The notes beneath the pieces were generated by a model. The model made no database searches and had not been told where the DNA came from. It saw only the letters and a list, made by a program, of their open reading frames with translations. Below are positions 9,718 through 21,411 of a DNA stretch of 64,000 nt, in pieces. Position 1 is the stretch's first letter. Each line of letters starts with the position of its first letter. Source of the DNA: Steinernema hermaphroditum (Eukaryota > Nematoda > Chromadorea > Rhabditida > Steinernematidae). The stretch spans positions 16,058,001 through 16,122,000 of the forward strand of contig CM059622.1 in NCBI GenBank assembly GCA_030435675.1. Direction: 5' to 3'. Position numbers and translations under genes: made by a program.

Positions 9718-9811
9718 GCATCCCCATAGAGACGCAGTTCCAAAATTTATCTCGCCACTTCCATTTGAAAGAGCGGATCTAATGTTTACCTCAAACTTGG
9801 GTAATTAAACC
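9718..9811 (-). ncRNA. sls-1: SL1 spliced leader RNA gene, copy 3 (solitary)
   Basis: Complete leader, GTAAAC donor, Sm site and a 3' hairpin with compensating changes (GCGTCTC-TATG-GGGATGC, one G-U pair). The promoter motif is at 9831-9852 with AGTCGTTCC. Similarity to the other SL1 promoter units continues to about 9900 and then stops, so the divergent partner gene is missing. Confidence 0.92.
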
Positions 9812-9859
9812 GATGAATAGGTGGTGTGGAGGCACTTATGCGGGGAACGACTGTCTCGC

Positions 9860-10320
9860 TGCAGCGCTGTGAGGTGCTTACTCCAGAGAAACAGAGAAAT
9901 CTCTCAGGCTCGGATTCTTCATCTTTTGGAATTTTCTCTGTCCGTGAGAAAGCTCTTTTCGGCGAGCTTGCGTATCTCGACTCGTCTCCGATGAGTTCCC
10001 GAATGGTTCCGTGCCCAACCCACTGCTCCTGGGTGAGTTTTCACGCAGTTCTCATGTGGTTTGGGTTGATTTTGGCGCTCGTCTCCGATGAGCTCGCAGC
10101 GTCCATTTTAGCTCTGGGGCTTTAGCCGTTCGGTGTCTTCCACCTGTTATTCTACCGTAAATTACAAATTGGCGCCAGGTCGACAACATAATATTTACCT
10201 TTCCAACCATATCGTGTAAATAGTGGCCTGTATAAATAATGAGCGAGTGGTGCAGGTAGTGGGAAGCGCTCCGTACATGCCGCTTTCCTAAACTATGCTA
10301 CCAGAAAGTCATTATGCCCT
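9860..10320 (+). other. Remnant of SL1 promoter unit and spacer
   Basis: The first 40-50 bp (ACTCCAGAGAAACAGAGAAAT) match the centre of the SL1/SL1 and SL1/U1 intergenic units. Beyond that, similarity is lost. An open frame over 9826-10125 has a non-coding look and overlaps the promoter. No gene is recognised until 10327. Confidence 0.4.
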
Positions 10321-10326
10321 TTCAGA

Positions 10327-10729
10327 ATGCCGTCGTCTAGTCAACGCTCAATCTTTCATGCTCAGTGGCAGTCCAACGAGCGATTTGAACAGGGTCGTGT
10401 CCAGGAGTGTGTGGAGAAGACCATATGGACCAAAGAACAAAGTTTCGCTGCAGGAGCAGACGTCAGTGGTCCAATCGATCAGGTCGTGCAACACCGAAAT
10501 GAATTTCTGATGTCAACAATTTCAGATTCTGTCATTTTTTAGTCGGGTCTTGGGACTGGACAAGAAGAAGGAGAATGAGGAGGAAGAAGCGAAAAAGAAG
10601 GAGAATGAGAAGAAAGAGGCCGAAAGCGTGCCTATGCTCGACGTCGACAGCTCTAAGGAAGCACTTGAATTTCGTAGTATTCAGAACAATGTGGGCTGCT
10701 GTACTCCCACAGTAAAAATGTTGAAATAA
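10327..10729 (+). CDS. Predicted small charged protein, unknown function
   Basis: Exons 10327-10482 and 10526-10729 join in frame across a 43-nt GT-AG intron to give 119 residues. CCCTTTCAG directly precedes the AATG start, a good SL1 trans-splice site. Exon 1 is rich in Gln/Ser. Exon 2 begins ILSFFSRVLGLDKK, then a highly charged Lys/Glu run of about 25 residues likely to form a helix or coiled coil, and ends VGCCTPTVKMLK. A AATAAA overlaps the stop. I recognise no domain. Confidence 0.5.
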
Positions 10730-10734
10730 AGAAA

Positions 10735-11530
10735 CATAACGTGCTGGTTGGGGCATGAAAAATCGCGAGCCAAATATTGAAAAATTCACACTTCAAGAAT
10801 GATGCTTGCAACATGAAATTTCCAAGTTGGCCCTCGCAATCAGAGATGTTACTCGCTCGAAATTTCATCGAGTCTCGAGATCGAGATCGGGATCGAAAAC
10901 TTTTCGAGTCTCGAGATCGGGATGGAAGCCATCGAGACACGAGATCGGGATCGGAAAATTGCCAATTTTTTTCGACCTTTAAAAATGAAAACAATGGTAA
11001 TAAAATAGCATCTTCGTAGTAATTTTTTGAACCCTTTTCCTCGTTTTGTTCATTGAATTTGCCAAATCGTGACAAATGGTCATCAAACGAGTGATTGTTG
11101 TACCTATGTTGTAGTATCTAGACATGTCTAGGCAACTGGAAGTTTCCGGAATTCAAAACTTCAGGCATGCACACATCTGCTTCGCGCTAAGAGAAAACGT
11201 AGAAGTATAGATGTCTCTGTCCGTCACCATTTTCGACGATCTTTCGAATGGTGTACAGCTTTTGTAATCAAAGTCACAACGAAGCCAGTAGCCGGAAAAA
11301 TACTAGGTGAGGCTATCTTTATGGCCCATACTGTAGATGTCTCCCTTTCATGAAATACTTATTTTACCACATCATTTATTTCAAAAACAGTTCACTTATG
11401 ATTATGTACAAGGGCTCGGAGGGAGACTGGCAATACGGAGTCGGACGTGAGAGGGCGAAAGTGAAAGAACAAATATCGGTCGGTAAAGCTGAGAAGCGCT
11501 TTTGGGAATGATCTCGGACGGCAAGGGGTT
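10735..11530. other. Spacer with GAGATCGGGATC simple repeats
   Basis: At about 10855-10960 several imperfect copies of a TCGAGATCGGGATCGA unit produce the appearance of an Arg/Ser-rich frame on the minus strand. That frame has no other support. The rest is unremarkable AT-rich DNA. Confidence 0.5.
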
Positions 11531-11533
11531 GGC

Positions 11534-12526
11534 CTAGGGGTTGACTGAAGCTCGGCACACGGGACACGTGTTCTGGCGCTTCAGCCACGGCTCCAGGCAC
11601 TTCCGGTGGAACATGTGCGGGCAGCCGATTCGAAGAACTCGCTCGTCCAGTTTGAATTCTTCCATGCACGTGTAGCACTCTTTGCTCTCGGCCACCTGGT
11701 CCGCGGTTATCTGAAAAGGGTTCTTTGTAATGAAAGGGAAAATAAGATAGAATACATGCACTCGGAATCTTGACCGAATCTTCCCATTTTTTGTTCGCTA
11801 TTGTGTACGAGAGTTCTCAGGGATCAGGATACCATGAGAACAAATGAATAAGTACGGTATCCAAGGGAACTGTTCCCAAGTACAAAGAGCAACAGCAACT
11901 TCGGACATCGGGGCATGTATTCGCCGGTCTCTATGTTAACCCCAAATGCTTTTCGATCATTTCGGGCTTCTACGCTTCTATAATTTCTGACCATACTTCA
12001 AAAGTCAGTTCTCGGGCATTCCCGATCGATTTTAAGCTCGAGAAGGAGTCCATATTCTGCTCATAGCATAGATGGGAACCCAAACAAAAGGGGTTGATTT
12101 CGGTTACAAGTTGACCTACTTGTCCGTATGGAATTTCAGTGAATAAGGACTTGTAATGGCCCTTACCTTTGCCGTTTTGATCTTCCGAATCTCGTCCGAG
12201 CCCAGTGGTCTCACAGAATTAGTGCCGTTTTCGCTTCGAGACCCACTTCGACGCCGGCTGGGCTGCGTGGCGGCAGTGAACGGGCTACAACGATCCACTT
12301 GGATCCTGTTAGATGCGCATGCCACTCACAACATCTCGTCGATCTCCATCGGGTCAAACGAAAAGGGCTGGCTTCTGTGGAAGCGGAAGTTCATGTGATT
12401 CATGAGATTTGTGAAATGGCGACTGAGGCTCGGGTGGCGGACGTGTATGACCGGAGCGGTTGTGCTCTGCTGGTGCTGAGAAGACTGCGATGACGAGCCT
12501 TGAGATGGGTCCACGCGGATGCGCAT
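11534..12526 (-). CDS. RING-H2 E3 ubiquitin ligase-like protein
   Basis: Predicted exons on the minus strand, 12526-12330, 12305-12167 and 11710-11534, encode 170 residues in frame. The first intron is only 24 nt and is the least certain junction. The C-terminal 50 residues are a classic C3H2C3 RING: CYTC, then GCPHMFHRKC, LEPWLKRQNTCPVC. This fold recruits E2 enzymes to transfer ubiquitin. The N-terminal part is low-complexity (Ser/Gln/Arg-rich, with MNHMNFRFHRSQ). The layout recalls RNF126/RNF115 or other soluble RING-H2 ligases, but no N-terminal zinc finger is seen. The start lies 47 bp downstream of a minus-strand tRNA-Asp, with TCTAG just before it as a possible trans-splice acceptor. 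Confidence 0.75.
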
Positions 12527-12572
12527 GATCCTAGATCCAAAATGAAAAGATTATAAACGGGCAAAAAGGTTA

Positions 12573-12644
12573 CTCCCCGGCCGGGAATCGAACCCGGGTC
12601 TCGCACGTGACAGGCGCGGATACTCACCACTATACTACCGAGGA
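12573..12644 (-). tRNA. tRNA-Asp (GTC)
   Basis: 72 nt on the minus strand; acceptor TCCTCGG/CCGGGGA, D-arm TAGTATAGTGGTGAGTA, anticodon loop CTGTCAC (GTC), B-box GGTTCGATTCC. All stems pair. Confidence 0.95.
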
Positions 12645-13099
12645 TCTGTTTTCACATCACTTCATAAGACCTACAACCCCGTGAATGCCTTCCTAACTTC
12701 AGATTCTGGTCTACTCATTCAAACTCACCCTAATGGATGCTGTTCAACACTGGCATACCTTCCAACAGGTCCAAACAGTCCTGGAGGTCCAAAGCCGACA
12801 AATCCAATGGACCCACTATTCATCGTTGGAAATGATAAATCTGAAAAAGAGGAACATGTGCTTGTTTAGAAGAAGAATGCTGTCATCGGCTGCCCGAAAA
12901 CGATCGCAAAAACAGCCTTGACTGCAGACAGGCAGACAAGAAGCTTGTTCGCCGGTGACTGTACGCTGTGATGCTCGCGATCGATAAGGAAACGTCCCGT
13001 AAATGTTATGTGCAAAACACGCGTGATAAGATGTTGAAAGGTTACAACAATGGAAAATGATTAATGGCCATAATAAAAACAAAAAAAAAACAAAAACAA

Positions 13100-13172
13100 T
13101 GCCACGAGCCGGGATCGAACCGGCGACCTTTAGATCTTCAGTCTAATGCTCTCCCAACTGAGCTATCATGGC
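13100..13172 (-). tRNA. tRNA-Phe (GAA)
   Basis: 73-nt minus-strand copy of the tRNA-Phe at 7943, with one change (GCATTAGAC instead of GCGTTAGAC) next to the anticodon stem. All stems remain paired. Confidence 0.93.
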
Positions 13173-13616
13173 ACGTTTTCAACGCTTCACAAAGACACTA
13201 TGAGGAGAGACACTGGATTTTCTATGCTGCTGCCATAACAGTGGTAGCTGTATCTAGGAAACCATCTTCTTGTCGATATAATAGCTTCCGCTGGGCGGTG
13301 TCAGTTGCATAACATCGCCGCCGGGGATTAGCGTCCATTTGAAAAAGCGCACGATACAATGACATAGAGGTTTTACTGTTTTTATTCCAAAAAGCGACGG
13401 CGATTGTCGTCAAAAGAGAGATGTTCCCCGCGTAGCTCCACTTATATCCAGTTCGGTAAATAGAGGTTAAAGTACAGCTGTGGATGGAGGGGGCTAGGGT
13501 CCATGGAAACGCCGTTTTTGCACTTTTGTTTACAGATTCTTTGGAGGAGAGATTGATGGTTGGAGCTGCAGAGTTGTGGGATGGGGAGGAGCAGAGGAGA
13601 CCCGACGAATCAAACA

Positions 13617-14206
13617 TTAATGGAGTTGCAAGGGATAGGGATAGGGATAGGGATAGGGATAGGGATAGGGATAGGGATAGGGATAGGGATAGGGATAGGG
13701 ATAGGGATAGGGATAGGGATAGGGATAGGGATAGGGATAGGGATAGGGATAGGGATAGGGATAGGGATAGGGATAGGGATAGGGATAGGGATAGGGATAG
13801 GGATAGGGATAGGGATAGTCCGTTATCAATAGAAGGTTGAGCAGGGCTCCGATTAGAAGATCAGAGACTCCTATCCCAAAATGGCACATCCCAGCAGCCA
13901 GTACTGAAATAGAAATGCCCGGAGTTCCATTTTCAACGTCCTTCTCTCCACGGAACCGCACCAAACAACTTTGTTTTCGCTTCCATTTTTGATACATCGC
14001 CACGAGATTAACAAAAAATGAATATGTAAGCCCGAACACCACGCAACCAAAGCCCGCGTGGTCGTCCTCGTTCTGTCAACAAGATCGAATTCCAACAAAA
14101 ACAACGCAATCCAAAAACAACTGATAGAAAGAGAGGTCACCGAACGGGAGCCGATATCCAAGAAAACCCCGACTGTTTCCTCCAGTGTGCAATTTGAGGA
14201 ACACAT
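13617..14206 (-). CDS. Possible two-pass membrane protein with (Pro-Tyr)n tail
   Basis: A tentative minus-strand model joins 14206-14141 to 14072-13617 (intron 68 nt) and gives about 173 residues. Residues after NEDDHAG form one strong hydrophobic helix ([18 protein letters not shown]). After a basic loop a second follows ([20 protein letters not shown]...). The frame then runs through the GGGATA array, which reads as about 31 Pro-Tyr dipeptides on this strand before stopping. The hydrophobic pattern argues for real coding sequence. The repeat tail could equally be non-coding after an unrecognised splice. No family is recognised. Confidence 0.3.
13632..13817 (+). repeat. Perfect (GGGATA)31 hexamer microsatellite
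   Basis: Thirty-one uninterrupted copies of GGGATA are read directly. Four consecutive GGG runs with 3-nt loops satisfy the G-quadruplex consensus many times over. It is not the nematode telomere repeat (TTAGGC). The perfect identity implies recent expansion or active slippage. Confidence 0.98.
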
Positions 14207-14299
14207 GGAACAGCGCGCTACGTGACATATGCCGGTTTGCGGAAGGAAACCCCCGGAGCGCAGAGAACGAACAGCGTTTGTCATTATGAAATGCTCCAT

Positions 14300-17200
14300 T
14301 TGCCTTTCGAGAAGTGGTGGTAAACTAGGCGGGAAACAACTGGTTCCTTATGTACAGACAATGATAAATGCACACCCTTATAGGAAGACATGTACAGCTG
14401 CACAGATATCTTATATTGCCAGTGTAATGACCGATCGAACCGAATCCAAGAAGGTTGAACATCTTCAGGATCGGTTCAGTTGGGATTGGCGAAAAGGTGG
14501 CTTCTCTGTGGATATTCATGCTGGAGATCGGCAGCAAAAAAGGGCCTAAACTTCCCCTATTTTAAATTTTTATCGGGACGTCATTTACGACAATTCAATT
14601 ACGGTGCGTAATCGGTCCCTAAAGACCCATTTCAATCAATTTAGATTTCTATTTTGACTCCCATTACGTGACGTGTCAGAGACGTTCGTGATGATTACCG
14701 ATTAGGGAAAAGTAATTTGTGTTCGTTTGATGATGCGTTAAAGAGCCAGTGATAAAAAAAAGTGCATATATGACCTGAGATCGAATATAGTCAATAAAGA
14801 ACGTATCAAGAGTTGTCATTGGCTCAAAGATCGTAACACCCGTGTGTATCTCGCTCAAGATAACATTAGTGACTTTTAGGTTTCCGAGCCTTACGGTTTC
14901 ATGGATCACACATGGTACTCTTTAGGTATCCACCCGAAAATGAACGTGCCTTGCGGTGTCTAAACCCCCTTTGACAGCCCCTGAGACGCCCCTTTGTTGG
15001 CTGTATTCGATCTGAGGTATAACAGATAAAGGCATAGGCAGTAAGATATGCAGAAAGATATAAAGGTTGTATCTAGGAAAAACGATCATCTGTGTACCCT
15101 ATAATTCACTGAATCTGGGCGTGACTGGAAGTGCATATTATTTAGAGAGTGGATGTCGAAGAGCGGACTTCGGATCAGGAACTATTTTCCGAGAACAAAC
15201 ACACCGATGTCCTTCTTGTTTTCCAGAGGATAGAATCATAATTAGATCACGAAAATATGGAAGAATAGGAGAATAATAGGAAAGCGGAAGTAGTCACGTC
15301 GTTACGGTTCTAAAAATGGAACGTTCAGCTTCTTTGATCCAGCTAATGTCACAATCATTGATGTCACACTTTTCATCATTTATATTAAGAACAAGGAAGT
15401 CGATAGGCGCTTTAATAAATTAATATTTTTGAATAAAAGACGGTCGCTCACCATCAGCGAGAACGACTCTTCTAATAGATCAAATAGGCGAATCCCGACA
15501 GCAATGAACGGTTATCGCGTGCCACTTTTTGTTAGGTTGATCGACACCAAACAGGTTTAGGTTTAAACGTGTTACGCGCACAAGACCATCAAACACCTGC
15601 CACCCTTTGCAACGTCACGTTTTTGCATAATTAGTGGAAAGCGATTTGAATGTGCAGAGTTGCAGGATTTAAGGATTCAATGAGCATTATTATCAAATGA
15701 ATCGAGATCAGTGAATAGATCTTTGAGTGATCGGCGCTCCTCTCGATCAAAGCAATAAACAACACAAACGGATCTTTCGAAATCACGCTCCACCTTCAGA
15801 AGAAGATGTGCGTGTCATGTGGTGTTGCTCCTTCTGAGATATAAACAAAGCATTCCGGAATGGTGGACGTGCATCGAAGAAAGCGATGACCTTGTGAATG
15901 TCCCATTCACAGCTGTCCTTTGCATGAACGAGTTGCCAGCTGTTTGACAAATAGGTTGCATCCCCTTCGGATCAAAGCGCCATTAATCGCCATTGAGAAG
16001 CGCCTCAGGCCAACCACTGACCGATCTGCAGTCTAAAAGCAGCCGTGATGGGATGTGGACAGCCTAGTACCATACATCTTGAATTCTTTGCTGATTATGA
16101 TAGGTCCATAAAGAGCACAAACGTCAGCAAAGTAAGGATTCCCAGCAAGAGACTTTGGTCAATTTTAGGAGCTATTTTCAGCACATACTGCATCCAGTAA
16201 AACGCTTTGTTTACCACAACGAAGAGTCAGATGTGGAAAGATCAAAGACCGACGCGAAAGTGCACAGCGCTACTGATCGAAATTCCGAATTTTGTCCTTT
16301 CAAAATCACATGCCGGGCCACTCATGTGTCTGTATAATATACAAATGGATCTGCCATAGATTATGATCATTTTCATGCGGCAGAGATTCAACCTTTTCAT
16401 AGACAGGCCATAGTGATACGCTTTTTTCTACTGACTAATGTAAAGATATGCGTTGTGCACTTTCGACGGGGCTTCGACGACCCCCAATTTGAGCTTTGAG
16501 GAACGAGTCCCCTCCAAATTGCCCCTTTCAGTCCTTCCGAATCTCTCGAAAAGGCCTTGTTGGTAAGATGCTGACCGTATCCAAACTAATCAGCCTTCTA
16601 TTCTCTCATCCCTTTCCATGCGTCTTATAGATAAAACCTCAATAATAAATACTGAATCCTATCCCACAGAACCTGAAGGAAACTCCAGAAACGGCGGCGG
16701 ACCTTCTCCTTTTTCGGGGCACTGGGGAAGCGTCAGAACTCCTATCCCCAGTAGCAACCTTTGTGACCCCCCATAGATCACTTCGCGACACAAAGGTGCC
16801 CGTAAAAAACGCATTCAGTCGGCGACCTTCAAACAAAGGACCCAGTCATGCAGACCTAAAACACCACCTTCAAGAGTGGACTCAAAAAAAAACAAGAGCC
16901 AGGAAAGATCCCGGCACCTTGCGTAATATTTCACTCCCTTCTATTTACAATAACAAATCGCCATCCGCTATGTAAACACGATGGCGGTGGCGGCGAGACA
17001 CAGTCCTCGCGTGGTGCACGGCACTTTTTTGCTCTCTCAAGAAGCCTTGCGGAAAATTACAAAATCAATGCTCGTGCGTGCCTAATGCCAAATTCCGAGA
17101 GAACCTCGTCCTCCTCCTCCTCCTCGCTCCAGTGGTGGCTAATCAATAGAAGACGCTTTTTGGGGCCATTCATTCTACAAGGTTCTTATCGCCAGCACCA

Positions 17201-17838
17201 AATATCAACCTGCCGAACAGCTGGAGCAGAAAACAAAAACAGGCCGAGAATTCGGGGACAGCTGATAAAGAGAGAAAGGGAGCGGGAGGTCAGCGCCTCA
17301 GGGTCCGAAACGCGAACGGTGGGTGTGGGTTAAGGGTGCGGCGGAGACCGTTTTGCGACTGTGTTTACACGGCGACGATGGCGATTTGGAACGAAATCGA
17401 ACGACGGCCGCGCATGGTGGAAGAAGGGTAAACATGGGTTGCGAGGAGAGGAAGAAGGACGGAGAGGGCGAGGAAGCCGTCCTGACTGACAGCGGGCGCC
17501 GCGGACATCGGCGGCTCGTCTCCAACGGGAGCGGCCGCCTTGCTTCTGGCTCGCACGTGACCGACGATCACCGACTTGCGACTCGTCGGAAACACAAAAA
17601 CGTGCGAATTGTTCGTAAACACTTTTCGAGGGGCCGCCGAGGGTTCCCCCCTTTCAAAAACGGGGAGATGGTGATCGATCGTTGGCGGGTGGAATGTGTT
17701 TCTGGGGAACGCATTAGGAGGAGGAGAATGGGCTTAAGAAGAGAGAAGATATAGAAACATTTTTGCAGAGAATGTACACTTCGTTCTGAACAAGACTCAA
17801 TAAGGACATAAGCAAATTGGACATTAGTAAAGCAATAA
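14300..17838. other. Long stretch without recognised genes
   Basis: No tRNA, snRNA or domain-bearing exon was found. Short open frames (for example 14229-14549 and 17323-17754 on plus) have no homology I can name and no convincing splice partners. From about 17085 the DNA becomes GC-rich with CTCCTCCTC tracts, up to the tRNA-Phe at 17839. Confidence 0.4.
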
Positions 17839-17911
17839 GCCATGATAGCTCAGTTGGGAGAGCGTTAGACTGAAGATCTAAAGGTCGCCGGTTCGATCCC
17901 GGCTCGTGGCA
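17839..17911 (+). tRNA. tRNA-Phe (GAA)
   Basis: 73 nt, plus strand, same body as the copy at 7943. Together with the convergent tRNA-Asp at 18034 it forms a unit that recurs at 37252/37458. Confidence 0.95.
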
Positions 17912-18033
17912 TTTTTGTACATTAGTTTTAGTATTTTTCTTGTCATTTCATTTTCTTGAAAGTCTGAAACAAAAGCTGTGAAATTATATAAAGAAGAAAG
18001 TGTAATAAACAAGGACAAAAACGGAAAAGATTA

Positions 18034-18105
18034 CTCCCCGGCCGGGAATCGAACCCGGGTCTCGCACGTGACAGGCGCGGATACTCACCACTATACTACC
18101 GAGGA
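18034..18105 (-). tRNA. tRNA-Asp (GTC)
   Basis: 72 nt on the minus strand, same sequence as the copy at 12573, all stems intact. The 122-bp spacer to the tRNA-Phe is AT-rich and resembles the spacer at 37325-37457. Confidence 0.95.
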
Positions 18106-18109
18106 CATG

Positions 18110-19890
18110 TTCAATGCAATCTCTAACACAGCTACCACTTCAAGATCCACGTTTCAACTCCTTGATCTCTGTGCTGTTGGACTTCATCCATCCTGTTCTT
18201 CTCCACTGTTTTGACATTCCCTTTTATGTATTCATCCTAACGGATGCTGTCCACCACTTACAAGCCTTCTTGAAGCTGATCATCGCATTCCCAGAAGGCA
18301 GAAACCTTCTAACCACATTAGTATTCCACCACCACATAGCAAAGACTGCAAAAAGAAAATGCGATGATCGATTGAAACAGCACTCAAAACGACAAGCTAT
18401 CCATCAACCGCAGCATCGCTGTGGAGGCACTGATCTCTGAAATCTGTTCCTAAAACGATAAAAACCGACGCAGGTGTTGTTGAGCAACAGCAGCACGCGG
18501 TCTTCGGTGGTCTCTGTTTACAGATTTTGCACTCTGCGCCCCCCAGATGAAAAGTCAACGTGTATTTACACGGCTTAATGAACGTTCTCGGAAGCGACTA
18601 GATGGATGTCGTGCTTGATTAAATTATAGGGGCGATGGAGCTGCGTGCAAATGATAGCACTGCGGATGGCTTTATGGAGTGGAGAGACGAGGCTTTTGCA
18701 TCTAGGAATCGTTTGTTCCATTTTCCTGGTACCCCAGCGAGCGGACATATCGCTTTGGCATTAATCTAGTTAAAGCGATATCAGCCAAAGCTCAGTCACA
18801 CGCTCATCCACTTGAAGGTTCTAAGGAAGCCTCTCAAAGAAACAAATCAGCTTTGAACAACAAACAACGATTCCTTTTTGAATAGCAATTCGTTGAAAGG
18901 CAGCCCTTCATCAGCTAAATTGGCTTCTAATCGCTAATACCCTTTCGCACTCTATCTACACAATCAATACCATATGTAACTTGTATAGAACAGTGCATTT
19001 CACAATCTCAAGGTACCAGTTTAAGGACCCTGAGGCCAAAACAGTCGCCCAAGTTCAGAAAGAACATATCAACGGACAAATCATGGTAGGGGGCGAGAGC
19101 CGACTGCAATACACCAATAGACTTCACCCAGGGAGTAAGCATTGCGAAAATGGAGGATATTTACGTTAAGCCTTCTTATCCCGGGAATCCGAAGTCCAAT
19201 CCGAAAACGGCTACTTAACCTCCGGTCGCGCATCGAACATTAAGGCTCTTATCCAAAGAAGGACTTTCAGAAAACCAGCAAATTGAAATTTGTTATTGTT
19301 ATGAGCATCATTCACAAATGCATTACCATAATCCGTCTATGTCTATTCAAACCGTTCCTGGATTGTGTTTATGTTTTATGCCCATTGTCTAGACATGCAT
19401 GTATGAGTGGGACAGGATTTACATTGTATTTTTATCACTTCCTGTCGTGTGAACAAGCAGAGATCACACAACAGCGATCTGATCACCACAGGGTTCAACA
19501 GCGATAGTTAGGCCTGTTTTGGGATGTAGTGAAAGCTGTACATGTTCACGGGACCCGACCAACATTGGCAAACATGTCGTAAACTCTTAGGTTTTATGAG
19601 AGCATGTTGAATTGAGGAAGTGGAACAAAAACATGTATCATTTAATGATTTCTTCGCTGTTCAAACTTCGGGCCACACACAGCGGTCCTGATTTGTTCTA
19701 AAATATCTTCGAGTTCAGGTTGTTTTCACAAGCTTACAGGCTTTCTATCATCCTACCGTCTATGAAGGCTCAAAAGAATCAGGAAATCTAACGATATCCG
19801 CCCCACTTTATGCAATTTCAGCCTTTGTGCATCCTTTGGATCGCACACATCGATACTGAATCTTTTCAAAGTGAAGAAAATTTTGAGTTG
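18110..19890. other. Gene-poor spacer
   Basis: The first 200 bp after the tRNA-Asp loosely resemble the flank after 12644 (CACCCTAATGGATGCTGT versus CATCCTAACGGATGCTGT), indicating an old duplication. The open frame at 18114-18440 lies in that repeat and is probably not a gene. Nothing else is recognised. Confidence 0.4.
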
Positions 19891-19892
19891 TA

Positions 19893-20024
19893 TTAATTTT
19901 TCCATGCGAGCAACAAAGAAACGAACGGAAGCTTCTGTTGCCATCCACAAAAGCAAAGAGGAAGTGTACGAACGGTACTGTTCCACTGAACCACAGAGAG
20001 CACCAGCAGGACTAAGCCGAACAT
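19893..20024 (-). CDS. Signal-peptide ORF, possible three-finger gene fragment
   Basis: A minus-strand frame begins MFGLVLLVLSVVQWNSTV and continues TLPLCFCGW before stopping after 43 residues. The hydrophobic start followed by C-x-C resembles the first exon of the three-finger proteins at 3583 and 5256, and a functional Ly6-like gene lies just upstream on the same strand. No clear donor was found. A downstream run RCVRSKGCTKAE could be a second exon. It may be a decayed paralogue. Confidence 0.25.
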   Translation of the reverse strand: MFGLVLLVLSVVQWNSTVRTLPLCFCGWQQKLPFVSLLLAWKN

Positions 20025-20221
20025 TTCTCTTCGCAGAATTGAAACGCCGCACTGACTGAATCCTGTTCAACACGGAGCTGGGCTGCGATCGCCCTGGTGA
20101 TACTGCGTGCAACGCCGCTTTTATTACCCACGTCGAACGCCAACGGTCTCGCCGCAGCGGCGTGAAGAGAGTCAGACGAACAGAGAAGACGCGCGTGTGT
20201 GTCTACTAAATAGTGGCGACT

Positions 20222-20740
20222 TTATCGAAACAGAGCACCGAGAACAGCTACGGAAAAGGTGAAAAGGACGCTTTTCGAAGAAAGAGGCGTTGCGGCGTTG
20301 CACCAGTCACTCTGACAGATGCATTCCATGCCCATGCTGGCTTGCCACAACGGCGCTTGGTTGCACTGTTCGATGACGATGTCGGCGCCGCTCAGCTGGC
20401 ACATCTTCGACACTCGCAGCGTTCCTAAGATGAACAAACGAGGATTAGCGTGATTTTTTAGCGATTACCGTCGACGATGGCAACCCGTTTGAGGCAGGCG
20501 AAGCCTTCGCAGCTGGCGCCAATGCAGTTGCTTGAGTCGAAACTGTCGCAGAGGTGGCAGAGGACAGCGTCAGCTGAAAGGAGAAGAAGGTCTGCTTGAA
20601 TAGTGCTCATTCCCAGTGTATTCGACTGATAGAACAGTCCGTAGTGATCTGATTCGATCCAACATAACCGGCTCACCTTTCCGTACCGTAAGCGCAATCA
20701 ACACAGCCACCAGAACTACGATTATTCTCCACGCCGCCAT
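20222..20740 (-). CDS. Ly6/three-finger protein, probably GPI-anchored
   Basis: Minus-strand exons 20740-20677, 20573-20469 and 20424-20222 give 123 residues with GT-AG introns of 103 and 44 nt. An N-terminal signal peptide (MAAWRIIVVLVAVLIALTV) precedes a compact Cys-rich domain: LCHLC, NC, SC, AC, MC, QC, then ECICQSDWCN, the Ly6 closing motif. The C-terminus is a hydrophobic stretch (SVLFTFSVAVLGALF) with no cytoplasmic tail, the usual form of a GPI-anchor signal. This topology differs from the two transmembrane three-finger proteins at 3.6-6.1 kb. Ligand unknown. Confidence 0.82.
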
Positions 20741-20744
20741 AACT

Positions 20745-21405
20745 CATCGAATCTGAAACTGTCGTCACTCACGAGCACCCTCAACCGATCGGACGGTAAC
20801 ACAACAAAAACAAATCGATCATGACACCTCGCACCGTTCCCAAAAGAGGACTCCCGGCTCCGGGAGTACAATGGCGCGCCGCAACAATGACCCTTGGGAC
20901 GGTAGCGCGAATGAATACCTGGTGGTGACAAACGACACCCGCCGTTGACTTTGTGTCCCGGGACAAACAGACAATCGGATCTGAAACAACGCGCGATCCA
21001 CTTGACGGACCGTTTGATGCGTCACTCGCAGATGACCGAATGTTTACGATGGCGTCGACGGTGGCAACGTTTCTTATAGTCGCCGGAAAAGCGTTTACAT
21101 TCACATCCGGCATTTCGCACCCTCTAGTCATTGTTATAAATGACTGCACGTGTGGTAATGTCCGCCACCTGGGGCCATATGTCCGAGTCTATCTCAATAG
21201 AGTCAATCCCTGTGTATGTCTTGCTTGCTGGCTCATTCACAAGATCGGTTGCTTCACCTTCCTGTCTAGACTCTGAACAGTCTGGTCTGAAGACTCAGAA
21301 TATGACCATTACCGTCTGTTGACTCGTCAAGGATCCCACCGTTTTACATAAAATCATACGCACAAAAAATTATAAAACAACCTCCATAACTCCCTAAACT
21401 ATCAA
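20745..21405. other. Spacer between Ly6-like gene and HPRT
   Basis: No exon or RNA gene is recognised. Several overlapping frames across 20781-21276 on both strands have no domain and are taken as chance. Confidence 0.4.
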
Positions 21406-21411
21406 AGCCAT

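Noticed and set aside
10653..11075. 140-codon minus-strand frame with Arg/Ser repeats
   Set aside because: It comes from imperfect GAGATCGGGATC repeats and the antisense of the charged gene at 10327; no start context or domain.
13632..13817. Interstitial telomere repeat
   Set aside because: The unit is GGGATA, not TTAGGC, and no other telomeric variant is present nearby.
13484..13840. Plus-strand frames encoding Arg-Asp or Gly-Ile repeats
   Set aside because: They are translations of the GGGATA array; nothing on the plus strand outside the array supports coding.
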